Below are positions 8,752 to 18,402 of a DNA stretch of 64,000 nucleotides, one piece after another; position 1 is the stretch's first letter; every line of letters starts with the position of its first letter. The notes below the pieces were generated by a model. It did no database searches, was not told where the DNA came from, and saw only the letters and a program-made list of their open reading frames with translations. Source of the stretch: Clostridium scatologenes (GTDB lineage Bacteria; Bacillota; Clostridia; Clostridiales; Clostridiaceae); the NCBI RefSeq assembly GCF_000968375.1, contig NZ_CP009933.1, forward strand, positions 2,542,001 through 2,606,000. Direction: 5' to 3'. A program made the position numbers and the translations under genes.

Positions 8752-9747
8752 ATGAAGAATTTAGATAAGATAGTCTTAACTGTAAATGATTCGGAAAATA
8801 TAACTGATATTTATGATAAAGTTAATATAAATTTTTATTTAGACACAGGAGATTTTATATATTATATTGATGCTTCAGAACACTATAAATTATATAGAAT
8901 TTTTAAATATGATGGAAAGAGAGAATTAATAGTAGATTCTAAAGTAGAGAATGTTGCAATAGTGGAAGATAGCATATTTTATACTATAAAGCATGAAAAT
9001 GAAATTATGTTAATTAAGTGTAACTTAGAAGGAAAAGATACCTATATCATACATAACAATTTATCTTACATTAATGCTTACTGTATTCATAATGAAATTA
9101 TATATTACTGCGAAAATCATAATTTCAAAAGTTATATAAAATCTATGACATTATATAATAAAAATAGTTCCATATTGCATGAATCCATTGGATGTATTTC
9201 TGATCTCCATTACTTTAAAGACAATATATATTATAAAAGAAGAAACTACCCTTATGAAGGAGAGGAAGTGCTAAAAAGATTCAATATAAATTATAAAAAT
9301 AAAGAATCTGTGGTTGAGACTTTTTGTAAAGATATTTATTTTTATAATAATTACATTATATACAAGGACATAAATCTTAGTTTAGCAGTTATAAAAGATT
9401 TGCAAACTGGCAAAAAAATTTATGAAACTAATCAGTGTAATAATATATTAGGGGTTTTTAAACAATATGTATTATTTACTTATGAAGGTTTTACTGATAT
9501 AGAAGCTAACTATATAGAAAATATGCTATATATTCTTAATATAGAAACATTAAATATAACAAAATTAACATCCTGTAATGTTTCAAAAGCGCAAATGATA
9601 GATAATTATATATATTACAAAGTTAAGGATAAAGATACTACAATTTATAGACAGGATATAAATGGTGAAAATAAAGAAACCATCAACAATTCAAGGAGTA
9701 ATGGTGGTATAAGAATACTAAATAAATTATTTCTCATGATGAAATAA
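8752..9747 (+). CDS. DUF5050-like beta-propeller protein
   Basis: A 331-residue, probably cytoplasmic protein without signal peptide or membrane segment. Repeated short strands of the type FIYYIDASEHYKLYRI, SIFYTIKHENEIML, IIYYCENHN, NIYYKRRNYP and YIYYKVKDKDTTIYR are spaced about 45 residues apart, as in propeller domains of the DUF5050/YWTD-like class. The start is taken as the ATG at 8752, which follows GAGGAG; the frame extends to a TTG at 8725 without an RBS. It is monocistronic with a strong terminator after it. The function is unknown; the fold assignment is moderate. Confidence 0.65.
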   Translation: MKNLDKIVLTVNDSENITDIYDKVNINFYLDTGDFIYYIDASEHYKLYRIFKYDGKRELIVDSKVENVAIVEDSIFYTIKHENEIMLIKCNLEGKDTYIIHNNLSYINAYCIHNEIIYYCENHNFKSYIKSMTLYNKNSSILHESIGCISDLHYFKDNIYYKRRNYPYEGEEVLKRFNINYKNKESVVETFCKDIYFYNNYIIYKDINLSLAVIKDLQTGKKIYETNQCNNILGVFKQYVLFTYEGFTDIEANYIENMLYILNIETLNITKLTSCNVSKAQMIDNYIYYKVKDKDTTIYRQDINGENKETINNSRSNGGIRILNKLFLMMK

Positions 9748-9766
9748 TAAAAATTTAATAATTTAA

Positions 9767-9807
9767 GGCAAACACACGTAAAATTTTAAGTGTTTGCCAT
9801 TTTATTT
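9767..9807 (+). terminator. Intrinsic terminator
   Basis: Stem GGCAAACAC (9767-9775) with GTGTTTGCC (9790-9798), followed by ATTTTATTT. It ends the propeller-like gene. Confidence 0.85.
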
Positions 9808-9889
9808 AGAAATTAATATCATAGTGTACTTTAGCTTATATTACAACTTTATGTAAAATAAATAGTTTCATGAATTGTAACTTTCCACA

Positions 9890-10498
9890 TTAAAAAACAC
9901 AATTTATCTTTTCTAAAAAATTATCTACTAATATTTCTGCTTCCTGAAACGACTTCTCATTATAACTTTTACAAAATGGGTCACTAAAGCCATGCTTTCC
10001 ACTTAACATATAAACATCAACATTTAATTTTTTCAAAGCTATAACTAATTCTTGTACATTAAATGATTCTTCTTTTTTAGGGAAAATTAGTAAAGCTGGA
10101 CATTTTGGAGTGATATCTATATAATCTCTAATTCGTGAACCATAATACCCTATAATGCCATCACATATATTTTCTTCTTCACTACTGCACAACCACGCAA
10201 TAGTTGCACCTATGCTATATCCTAACAAATATACTCGTTTATATTTCTGCTTTGCTTCCATAACAATTTGCTTTACTTGAGAAACTGCTGAATCAAATCC
10301 AATACGTTTTGTAAAATACTTATAAGCTTCTTCTTGAAAGTTATAGTTAAAAGGCTTGTTCACATTTGTTAAATTTGGACAAATAATATCATATCCTTTT
10401 ATGGAAAATTTTTTACAAACCTTTTGTATGTGCTGATTAATTCCATATATTTCATGTAACACTATTATTACAGAAGATGAATTATTTATAATTTCCAT
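9890..10498 (-). CDS. Dienelactone hydrolase-like alpha/beta hydrolase
   Basis: A 202-residue single-domain alpha/beta hydrolase. Visible features are IIVLHEIYGIN (oxyanion strand, as HEixG in dienelactone hydrolases), the nucleophile elbow GYSIGA (Ser in place of the family's usual Cys), and a C-terminal GKHGFSDPF that supplies the catalytic histidine. AAGGAG precedes the ATG. It is monocistronic. The likely reaction is ester or lactone hydrolysis with an unknown substrate. Confidence 0.82.
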   Translation of the reverse strand: MEIINNSSSVIIVLHEIYGINQHIQKVCKKFSIKGYDIICPNLTNVNKPFNYNFQEEAYKYFTKRIGFDSAVSQVKQIVMEAKQKYKRVYLLGYSIGATIAWLCSSEEENICDGIIGYYGSRIRDYIDITPKCPALLIFPKKEESFNVQELVIALKKLNVDVYMLSGKHGFSDPFCKSYNEKSFQEAEILVDNFLEKINCVF

Positions 10499-11258
10499 AT
10501 GACTCTCCTTTAAATAATTAGTTAATATTGCAAAATTTTAATAATACATGTGCATATTATAACTTATTCTCACTCTTTTATCAAAAACATTACGTTAAAT
10601 GTAATAAATAATTCATTCTGTAGGATGACATAGAGCAACCCCCATAGATAATGAATGTGATGAAATAAAAAAGTTCCTTGCAACTGAGAATCAAATCTAT
10701 AAAATTCATAAAGCAAAATATTATATTAAAGAATGTACCCACAAATATAGGGTACATTCTTACGTACTAAATGACTTTACATAGTTTGAATATATTTGAA
10801 TTTTTAAAACTACTTGTTGAATTCAAATTGAAATGAAAAAGAACTATAAACAGATTTGTATTAAAAATCCACTTATAGTTCTTCTATAAACAGAGCACGT
10901 AATAATCTAAGTTACACCACTATAGATAACATATATTACCTCACTATGATGTTTCCACCATAATAAAGCAACTCGTTTACTTATAATAATGTTCCTTCCA
11001 CTATATAAAATATCTACACAATTATATACAACATCTCAGCTGTACATAATCGCTTCAACATTCCATATAATCATGGACCAAATCATACATACCTCTTTCA
11101 AAGCACATATAAATCTTGAATCAATTGTTACATACCCTATGATATTATAGTAACCATTTTATTTTATTATATACTGGTAATTTTTAGATCATATTTTATA
11201 TCTTATGTTAACCCTTAATCCATTCACAGCAAATCATAGATTTAGTCTCTCTGCTTAA
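10499..11258. other. 760-bp intergenic region with hairpins and a possible ORF relic
   Basis: No convincing gene was found. A plus-strand frame at 10629-10784 reads coding-like (DNECDEIKKFLATENQIYKI...) but has no start or RBS. A perfect 12-bp hairpin lies inside it (10729-10740 with 10750-10761), and a 10-bp inverted repeat AAGAACTATA/TATAGTTCTT lies at 10839-10848 and 10874-10883. The rest (10885-11258) is AT-rich with no feature I can support. Confidence 0.35.
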
Positions 11259-12641
11259 CTAACGAATTGCATCTGATACAGCTCTATTTTCAGTGATTTT
11301 TTCCGAATGCCCCAATGTTTTCATCTGCTTTACTACAAGAATCAATGTTATTGCTGTACTTAATACATCTGCTATAGGTTGAGCCATCCATACACCATCT
11401 AATTTGAAAAATGGTGGAAGTATAATAAGTAGTGGTATAATCATTATAACTTGTCTTAAAAGACTCAATATTGTAGATAATTTAGCTTTCGCTATTGCTT
11501 GAAAATAATTCGTACAAACTATTGAACTACCTACAATAGGGAAAAACAAAAGATCTATTCTAAGTCCTCTAGCTCCCATGCTTATAAGATTTTTATCACT
11601 AGTATTAAAAATACTTATTATTTGTACTGGGAATAACTGAACCATTATGAATCCTAATGTAGTTATTACTGTAGCTGCTACTGATGCATAAAATACAGTC
11701 TTTTTAACTCTGTCATATTGTTTGGCTCCATAGTTATAACCAATTATAGGCTGAGCACCTTGATTTATTCCAAAAATAGGCATAAGTATAAGCATAGTTA
11801 CACTCGTTATAAGAGAAAATGCTCCTATTGCAATATCTCCTCCATATATAGCAAGACTTTTATTAAATGTAATAGTAACTAAACTTGCAGCCATTTGCAT
11901 TGCAAATGGTGACATACCAATAGATGTTATTTCTTTTACTACAATTTTATCCAACTTCATATTTTTCTTGGTTAATTTTAATAAGCTTTTTCCACCAATA
12001 AAATACTGCAATGTCCAAATCACAGTAACACTTTGTGAAATAATGGTTGCAAGAGCAGAACCTTTTACTCCTAAATGAAATACAAATATAAATATTGGAT
12101 TTGCTATAAAATTAAGTACCGCACCTATTAACATTGTGAGCATGGCAGTCTTAGGATTGCCTTCTGCACGAATTATATTATTAAGTCCCATACTTACACT
12201 CTGAAGGATTACACCTAAAAGAATTATAAAACTAAAGTCTCTAGCATAAGGTAACGTTTCATTACTTGCTCCAAGAATCTTAAGAATTGGATCTAGAAAT
12301 GTTATTCCAAAAATAGTTATACATAATGAAAATATAACAAGTAAAGTAAATGCATTTCCTAATACTTTTTCCGCCTCTTCTTTTTTATGTTGACCAAGTT
12401 TTATTGAAATTACAGCTGCTGCACCAATTCCAGCTAGCATTGCAAATCCCATTATTACGTTAACTATTGGAAACGTTACTGCAACTCCTGAAAGTGCAAT
12501 AGAACCTACTCCTCTGCCAACAAATATTCTATCTACAATATTGTAAAGCATATTAACTACCATTCCAATTACCGAAGGAATTGAGAATTTTAATAAGAGC
12601 TTTCCAATATTTTCTGTACCTAATTCATTTGTTTTGTTCAT
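11259..12641 (-). CDS. MATE family efflux transporter
   Basis: A 460-residue, 12-segment membrane protein of the MATE family (MepA/DinF-like). The N-terminal MLYNIVDRIFVGRGVG, the NNIIRAEGNPKTAM loop after segment 5, and the second-half INQGAQPIIGYNYGAKQYDR are characteristic. It would export cationic drugs or metabolites by H+ or Na+ antiport. GGAGGG lies 6 bases before the ATG. It is monocistronic, with no adjacent regulator. Confidence 0.93.
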   Translation of the reverse strand: MNKTNELGTENIGKLLLKFSIPSVIGMVVNMLYNIVDRIFVGRGVGSIALSGVAVTFPIVNVIMGFAMLAGIGAAAVISIKLGQHKKEEAEKVLGNAFTLLVIFSLCITIFGITFLDPILKILGASNETLPYARDFSFIILLGVILQSVSMGLNNIIRAEGNPKTAMLTMLIGAVLNFIANPIFIFVFHLGVKGSALATIISQSVTVIWTLQYFIGGKSLLKLTKKNMKLDKIVVKEITSIGMSPFAMQMAASLVTITFNKSLAIYGGDIAIGAFSLITSVTMLILMPIFGINQGAQPIIGYNYGAKQYDRVKKTVFYASVAATVITTLGFIMVQLFPVQIISIFNTSDKNLISMGARGLRIDLLFFPIVGSSIVCTNYFQAIAKAKLSTILSLLRQVIMIIPLLIILPPFFKLDGVWMAQPIADVLSTAITLILVVKQMKTLGHSEKITENRAVSDAIR

Positions 12642-12827
12642 ACATTTCCCTCCATATAATGTTATACATTAATATAGCTGCATATATAACTATATCAATG
12701 CATGACCATTATTATATAATATATTGCTTTTATATGCAATAACATTTTTTGATAATGAATTCTTACAAAAGCATTGAAACTACTTTTATGGCTGAAATTT
12801 GGCATTCACAATTTTCAATACATGTAT

Positions 12828-12865
12828 AAAAAATCTCTACACTTAATATAGTATAGAGATTTTTT
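12828..12865. terminator. Intrinsic terminator after the adhesin gene
   Basis: Stem AAAAAATCTCTA (12828-12839) with TAGAGATTTTTT (12854-12865). It ends the minus-strand adhesin transcript before the MATE gene. Confidence 0.85.
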
Positions 12866-12910
12866 ACAAAATATCCTTGTCCAAATATCCAGTTTTTATT
12901 TATTACATTT

Positions 12911-15900
12911 TTAATATTTTACAGTAAACTCATATCTTAAATCTTGCGTTAATGGCTCATTATACTTTGAAGTAACCTTCTTACTGATGTAAATATAATA
13001 AGTTTTCCCTGACTTGTATGGATTTACCGGTGATACCTTTATTATATTATCTGAATCACAGCTTACCTTTACTTCTATTCTATTTCCCTCTAAATCAGTT
13101 ACATATATATTATCTGATATTACTGTGGATGGATCTGTTGCCTTTGTAAATTGAAGATGCCATTCTTTATCTTGATCTACTTTATTGTGCATAATAGTTG
13201 TTTTTCCCTTAAAATAATCCTTTGGCATTTCTATTAAAGTAAAGCTACTGAATTTATTTACATATATAGAAATACCAACTACATTACCTTTTGCATCGTA
13301 TACAATAGTACCTTTATCCACCACATCTTCCCCATCACTATGATGAACCATAACTGCTAAGGAAGAAAGAAACTTGTCCAACTCCTCTTTTGAAGTTGGA
13401 AGCTTAGATGAATCGATAGGAATAGTTATCTTTACTCTTCCTGTAATATTTGCTTTTACTTCTATAGGATTCCCTAATGCTTTCACTGAACCATTTACAT
13501 CTCCAAAAATCTCTAAACCCATGGCTTTAGTTTCATCTATTTTACTTTTATCTGTTACTTCCTTAATACTTATCTTTATATCTCCTGATGTTCCCTTCAA
13601 AGTTTCCTTTGAAATTTCAAGTTTAGCCTTTGGCGCATCTATCTTTAGTTTTATACCATTCTCTGATAATTTATCTGTTAAAGTCTTGGGTATTTGAATT
13701 TCTAATGCATCTGCTGGATTATCCTTTGGATCTGTTATTTGTATTGTTACTCCTGTCTTATTACCAGCTAATGTTTTTTCTATAATTTGTGTTATTTTTG
13801 CTTCATCTAGTTTTAATGTATCTATTTTGGTTCCACTTTCTACTGTTCTTGTTATCTCCACTTTTACTGGTACTGCTGTACTATCTGTTCCTGATATTAC
13901 ATCCACCGTCCTTGTGCTTGTTGTGCTATTTCCTCCAGTTGTAGTTCCACCACCTGATGTATTAGTTACTGTAGTATCTGCCATACATACTGTCACTGTC
14001 TGAGAATCTCCACTACTAAAATTGAACTTTAATACAAAGTTTCTTGTATTTTGATTTGATAAGTAACCTTTTGCAATTGTAATAACATTTCCACTTACAA
14101 CATAATCCGTTCCATTTATTAGCGCATTACCTCCATTACTTATTCCAGTTAATGTATTTCCATTAAAATTCACATCTACATCTATATCAGCTTGATTTCT
14201 AACGTTCTTATCAAAGGCAATTGTTGATAATTTTAAACTCGAATTTCTTATTTCTTGCGTATATGCTTTCCTTGTCCTTGAACTTTCTGTTTTACCTTGA
14301 CTTGTTACTGATACATATATGTTTCCTGCATTTACTCCAAGCTGTGCTACATTGATTGTAACTGAAGTTTGTCCTAATGCTACTGTACCTATTCCAAGTA
14401 ACCTTCCCCCTGATATGGCATCGTAAACTTTAACTATATCCCCTGGATTAATTCCTGTTACTGTAATTATATCTGGAGTACCTTCCACGTTATTTATTAC
14501 TGTTATATTTGATTCGCTTGGTGCAGCTGTTACTATTGGTGCTAGTGTTTCCACTACCACCTCTACTATTGCTGTATAATTTCCACTATTTGCATAACCT
14601 GCTGGTATTGTTCCTAAAGTTGCAGTAAAGGTATAGCTTCCTGCTGCATTTGGATCGTAATTATCTGTATCCACCCATGTATTTACTGGTACTGTCACTG
14701 CATTACTATTTGCTGTTACTGCTGTTGGTAATGCTGCTATTACTGCTGCTGCATTTGCATAAGCTGCACTTCCCACATTTCCTGCTGATACATTGCTTAT
14801 TACATCAAAGCTGGTTATTTCTGTTACCGTTGGTGCATCTCTTGTTATCGTTACTGTATAAATCTTTGTTGTAGTTGTATCTCCTGATGTTACCTTTATA
14901 TATGCTGTGTTTGCTCCTACATTTAAGTTCATTCTTTTATCTGCAATTTCAGCGGTACATCCTGAATCACTATATAACTTCCATGTTGCATTTACACTTA
15001 CTCCTACATCCACCACTAAGCTTGTTGTTCCATTTGATACTGTCTTTGTCGCTGTGTTTCCACTTAGTGCTGGACTTGCTGGTGCTGTCCATGTTGTTAT
15101 ATCGCATGCTGAATTTGCTGGTGCTGCTACTGTTGCTGTCGCTGCATTACTTATTGTTTTTCCACTTGCCTGTGCTGTTACTGATATACTTTGTCCTGCT
15201 GTTAATGTCAATCCACTAACGGTCCAGGCCCCTCCTGTTGCTGTTACTGCTGGTTTTGCAATTCCTCCTACACTGAGTATTACACTTGCTCCTGCTTCTG
15301 CTGTTCCACTTATACTTGTATCTCCAGCTGTTGGAGTCCCTGTTATTAAGGGTATTTCTGTTTGCAACGGTGCTGCAGCTGTTGGTGTTACACTAGTAGA
15401 TGCACTTGAAGCTACTCCTGTTCCTACTGAATTGGTTGCTGTTACTGTAAAAGTATAGGCTGTTCCATCTGTTAATCCAGTCACTATTATTGGACTTACT
15501 GATCCTGTGGCTGTAAGGTTTCCCGGATTTGAAGTTACTGTATATCTTGTTATTGCACTACCTCCATCTGAAGTTGGTGCTGTAAAGCTTACTGTAGCCT
15601 GTGTATCTCCTGCTGCTGCACTTACTCCTATTGGCACTCCTGGTAAAGTGGCTGTAGTTGTAAAGCTTATTTCACTTCCATAACTTGTTCCTACACTATT
15701 GCTTGCATATGATTTTGCATAATAAGTTGTTGATGGTGCCAATCCTGTAAGAGCTATTGTATATGCTCCTGTTCCTGCTGCTGGAATTGCTGCTATCTTT
15801 GTTACTCCCGCTCCTCCTAATTGTGGGTTTGGTGCAGCTGCATAAACTACCCCTCTGTCTGTTACTGACTGTCCTCCATCTGCTGTTACAGTGCCTCCTA

Positions 15901-17119
15901 TTGTTGCTGTTTCTGCTCCAATTGATGTTGCCTGAGAAGTACTATCCAATATTGGCGCTGTTGGTGCATAGTATTCTGGTATGTTTATTTTCAATACACT
16001 ACTTACATTTCCTGCAGCATCCTTCACATTAATGTATATATCCTTTGCTCCTACTGTCATGCTAGTTAAACTTATTGTTGTTTCATCTGTAGTGCAAGCT
16101 GTTCCTGCTGCACTTGTATCTATTGTTGGTGCTGCTGCTCCTGCTTCTACTACAGCATAATAGTATTGTCCAGGTTTGTCAGAAGTAAATTTTATTGCTG
16201 CTTCTGTATCTGAAGTTCTATTTACTGCTCCTGCTGTTAGGTTTGGAGCTGCAGCATCTATTATAATACCTGCTGTTGCCACACTATTTAGATCTAAACC
16301 AGCATTATTTTGAACATAATCATTAATTGTACCTCCATTGCTGACAATGCTTCTTCCAACTCCTATGCCGTTTGCTGAATCACCAGCCTTTACAGTATAT
16401 CTGAAGGTAAGTGCTTTTGTTCCACTTCCACTTAAATACTCTGCCTTTACGGTTTTTGAACCAATTGTAATTGGTATATAAGGTGTTCCATTTGTAGTAT
16501 CTACTACAACATCGGCAGGATAATTTACTGTAAAATCAAGATTTCGCCCTGCCACATAAGTGCCATCTGCTGGAACACTACAAGAAGAAACAACTGGACT
16601 AACAGCACTTACATGAAAATCCACAATAGACGCCCAAAGATTATTATTCTGATTTCCCTGGATTATGTGCAATCTTACATATCTTGCCGAAAATGGAATA
16701 ACAGTATTATTAGTAGTACCACTTGTATTACCTGTTATAGTTTGAATAGTTGTCCAATTTGTACCATCCGCGCTTCCCAAAAGCTCATAATCTTTTGTAT
16801 TACAACTGCTGTCCCATAACAAACTTCCTAAATTTCCAACATGCCATTTATCTATGTAGTAATTCTTTTTCAAATCTAGCTGAAGCCATTTATCATTTAA
16901 ATCTGCACAATACCATCGACTTGATTCAGCTGACATAGTTGGATCAACTGTAGTATTTACTGCTCTGTCAGGACTATATGGAGCAACATAAGAACTAGCT
17001 GTTGCAGTTACATCAGTAATCTCAGTATCTGCTGCATATACCATGTGACTCATAACCCCTATAATCATTAGTCCTATAAAAGCTGAAAAAAATATCTTCA
17101 ATTTTCTATTTATAAACAT
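12911..17119 (-). CDS. Large secreted multidomain surface protein (F5/8 type C, Ig/FN3 and X2 modules)
   Basis: A 1402-residue exported protein. Signal peptide 1-29 (AxA-like end VYAA). The order from sequence is: a discoidin/F5-8C domain (33-172, with RWYCADLNDKWLQLDL and RYVRLHI), Ig-like segments (178-288, 292-384), FN3-like repeats (387-489, 492-578), an Ig-like repeat with AEAGASVIL (588-666), a cadherin-like beta-sandwich (673-760), Big_4-like (765-857), another sandwich (860-955), a CBM-X2-like module (957-1046), a Gly/Thr linker, a unique region (1071-1295) and a C-terminal SbsA-type Ig domain (1303-1400). No LPXTG motif, SLH domain or catalytic module was seen, so anchoring is unclear. 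It probably binds carbohydrate or matrix. It follows the tail-collar gene by 22 bp. Ala/Thr richness makes the middle GC-richer than its surroundings. Confidence 0.85.
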   Translation of the reverse strand: MFINRKLKIFFSAFIGLMIIGVMSHMVYAADTEITDVTATASSYVAPYSPDRAVNTTVDPTMSAESSRWYCADLNDKWLQLDLKKNYYIDKWHVGNLGSLLWDSSCNTKDYELLGSADGTNWTTIQTITGNTSGTTNNTVIPFSARYVRLHIIQGNQNNNLWASIVDFHVSAVSPVVSSCSVPADGTYVAGRNLDFTVNYPADVVVDTTNGTPYIPITIGSKTVKAEYLSGSGTKALTFRYTVKAGDSANGIGVGRSIVSNGGTINDYVQNNAGLDLNSVATAGIIIDAAAPNLTAGAVNRTSDTEAAIKFTSDKPGQYYYAVVEAGAAAPTIDTSAAGTACTTDETTISLTSMTVGAKDIYINVKDAAGNVSSVLKINIPEYYAPTAPILDSTSQATSIGAETATIGGTVTADGGQSVTDRGVVYAAAPNPQLGGAGVTKIAAIPAAGTGAYTIALTGLAPSTTYYAKSYASNSVGTSYGSEISFTTTATLPGVPIGVSAAAGDTQATVSFTAPTSDGGSAITRYTVTSNPGNLTATGSVSPIIVTGLTDGTAYTFTVTATNSVGTGVASSASTSVTPTAAAPLQTEIPLITGTPTAGDTSISGTAEAGASVILSVGGIAKPAVTATGGAWTVSGLTLTAGQSISVTAQASGKTISNAATATVAAPANSACDITTWTAPASPALSGNTATKTVSNGTTSLVVDVGVSVNATWKLYSDSGCTAEIADKRMNLNVGANTAYIKVTSGDTTTTKIYTVTITRDAPTVTEITSFDVISNVSAGNVGSAAYANAAAVIAALPTAVTANSNAVTVPVNTWVDTDNYDPNAAGSYTFTATLGTIPAGYANSGNYTAIVEVVVETLAPIVTAAPSESNITVINNVEGTPDIITVTGINPGDIVKVYDAISGGRLLGIGTVALGQTSVTINVAQLGVNAGNIYVSVTSQGKTESSRTRKAYTQEIRNSSLKLSTIAFDKNVRNQADIDVDVNFNGNTLTGISNGGNALINGTDYVVSGNVITIAKGYLSNQNTRNFVLKFNFSSGDSQTVTVCMADTTVTNTSGGGTTTGGNSTTSTRTVDVISGTDSTAVPVKVEITRTVESGTKIDTLKLDEAKITQIIEKTLAGNKTGVTIQITDPKDNPADALEIQIPKTLTDKLSENGIKLKIDAPKAKLEISKETLKGTSGDIKISIKEVTDKSKIDETKAMGLEIFGDVNGSVKALGNPIEVKANITGRVKITIPIDSSKLPTSKEELDKFLSSLAVMVHHSDGEDVVDKGTIVYDAKGNVVGISIYVNKFSSFTLIEMPKDYFKGKTTIMHNKVDQDKEWHLQFTKATDPSTVISDNIYVTDLEGNRIEVKVSCDSDNIIKVSPVNPYKSGKTYYIYISKKVTSKYNEPLTQDLRYEFTVKY

Positions 17120-17141
17120 CTATAATCACCTTCTTTATGGT

Positions 17142-17984
17142 TTATTGATGAACTGGATAAGTTCCTTGGAGCTGTAGATAATATGAAAGCTGTGGATTTG
17201 GAACTGCTCCTCTTAAATCTGGTTTTCCAAAAATTATTGTTCCATTTCCCCCATAATATGTACCTACAGTTCCAAATGCCGCAGTATTACTATTAATATT
17301 TAGCACTCCACCATCACATAAACCCATATCTGCTTTGCATTGATTAGATGGTGCATATAAATTAATTGATCCAATTAAACTTTCATTGTTTGAATATGCG
17401 TCATCTGAAGGATATAATCCTCTTATAGCAATACAATAATGCATATTTGAATTTGGTTCTGTTCCACGAAGGTCTGGCAACCTGAAATTTGAAGTTCCAT
17501 TACCTCCAAATTTAGTACCCAATATGGCAAACAATGCCTGATTACTTGTAATATTTAGGTATTGTCCTTCACATTTTGCCCATCCTGAAGGAGTAAAATT
17601 ATAAGGAAATAGCTCTACTTGCCCTAAAATTGGATCAAATCCCGTTCCACTACCTACAGACGGAAAAATTCCTTGGGTTGCAATGCAGTATTGAGCATTT
17701 GGTATTGGACTTTTTAAATTTGGCAGTGCAAAAGTTGCAACTCCATTTCCACCATAGGTTGTACCTAACAATGCAAACAATGCATTATTATTACTAATTG
17801 CAAGAAGAGTTCCATCGCATTTAGCCCATCCTCGTGGAACAAAATTCATTGCCATCAGACATATCTGACCCAGAGCAGGTGTATCTGGAGCAGCCTCTAC
17901 TTTAGTACCTTTTATGTTACCAAAAGACATAATAAAACTAAAAATTGAAATGAATATAATTTTATAAAATATTTTTTTCTTCAT
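17142..17984 (-). CDS. Secreted phage tail-collar (MdpB-like) domain protein, three repeats
   Basis: A 280-residue protein with an N-terminal hydrophobic signal (1-31, ending VEAA). Three imperfect tail-collar repeats (about 37-105, 119-190, 202-275) each contain a Cys-x-Gly segment (KCDG, KCEG, LCDG), a GTxxGGNG segment and a PDLRG or PNLKS segment. Phage tail-collar proteins and microcystin-dependent MdpB carry one such domain and no signal peptide, so an exported triple version suggests a domesticated surface protein. It forms an operon with the adhesin 22 bp downstream and possibly with the DUF2442 gene 46 bp upstream. Confidence 0.88.
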   Translation of the reverse strand: MKKKIFYKIIFISIFSFIMSFGNIKGTKVEAAPDTPALGQICLMAMNFVPRGWAKCDGTLLAISNNNALFALLGTTYGGNGVATFALPNLKSPIPNAQYCIATQGIFPSVGSGTGFDPILGQVELFPYNFTPSGWAKCEGQYLNITSNQALFAILGTKFGGNGTSNFRLPDLRGTEPNSNMHYCIAIRGLYPSDDAYSNNESLIGSINLYAPSNQCKADMGLCDGGVLNINSNTAAFGTVGTYYGGNGTIIFGKPDLRGAVPNPQLSYYLQLQGTYPVHQ

Positions 17985-18030
17985 CTTTTCTCCAACCTTT
18001 CAAAAATTTATTTGCCCAAATTCCTTTATC

Positions 18031-18288
18031 CTAATCTCTCAGTGCAAACAAAATATTATCCAAAGTAATCATTATTGGCATCATATTTTGTTTTGAACTA
18101 TCCACCTCCTGCCAAAAAATTGTTTTATCCTCAATTCTTATATTTCTAAACCATTCAATATCCTTTAAGCTTGAATAACGTATTGTGTTTACCATTTTCT
18201 GCATATTAAACAGAATTTTATTACCACCTTCAAATTCTATTACAATTGAGTAGTCATCATTTGGTGTAACCTTTGTTATCCTGCTCAT
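18031..18288 (-). CDS. DUF2442 family protein
   Basis: An 85-residue protein with the DUF2442 pattern: ITKVTPNDDYSIVIEFEGG, then FNMQKMV, LKDIEWFRNIRIEDKTIFW and a short C-terminal tail. Members are small beta-rich proteins often found beside toxin-antitoxin-like DUF4160 genes, but no partner is here. It is the first gene in line with the tail-collar and adhesin genes (46-bp gap). The function is unknown. Confidence 0.8.
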   Translation of the reverse strand: MSRITKVTPNDDYSIVIEFEGGNKILFNMQKMVNTIRYSSLKDIEWFRNIRIEDKTIFWQEVDSSKQNMMPIMITLDNILFALRD

Positions 18289-18305
18289 TAAAACTCCCCC
18301 TTTAC

Positions 18306-18355
18306 ATAAAAAATTTTTTATTACAACTATAATTGTAATAAAAAATTTTTTTTGG
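18306..18355 (-). terminator. Intrinsic terminator of the LuxR-type gene
   Basis: A long A/T stem (AAAAAATTTTTTATTACAA with its complement, about 18308-18326 and 18332-18352) is followed on the minus strand by a T-rich run, downstream of the regulator and upstream of the DUF2442 gene. A second weaker CCAAAAGGAG/CTCTTTTGG hairpin precedes it at 18363-18396. Confidence 0.7.
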
Positions 18356-18402
18356 AGTATACGCCAAAAGGAGTATTTTTTGATTTTTCTCTTTTGGATA
18401 CC

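Noticed and set aside
14650..16032. Several plus-strand ORFs of 74-183 residues opposite the adhesin gene
   Set aside because: They are leucine/valine-rich mirror images of the Ala/Thr-rich adhesin codons, have no RBS and no domain pattern.
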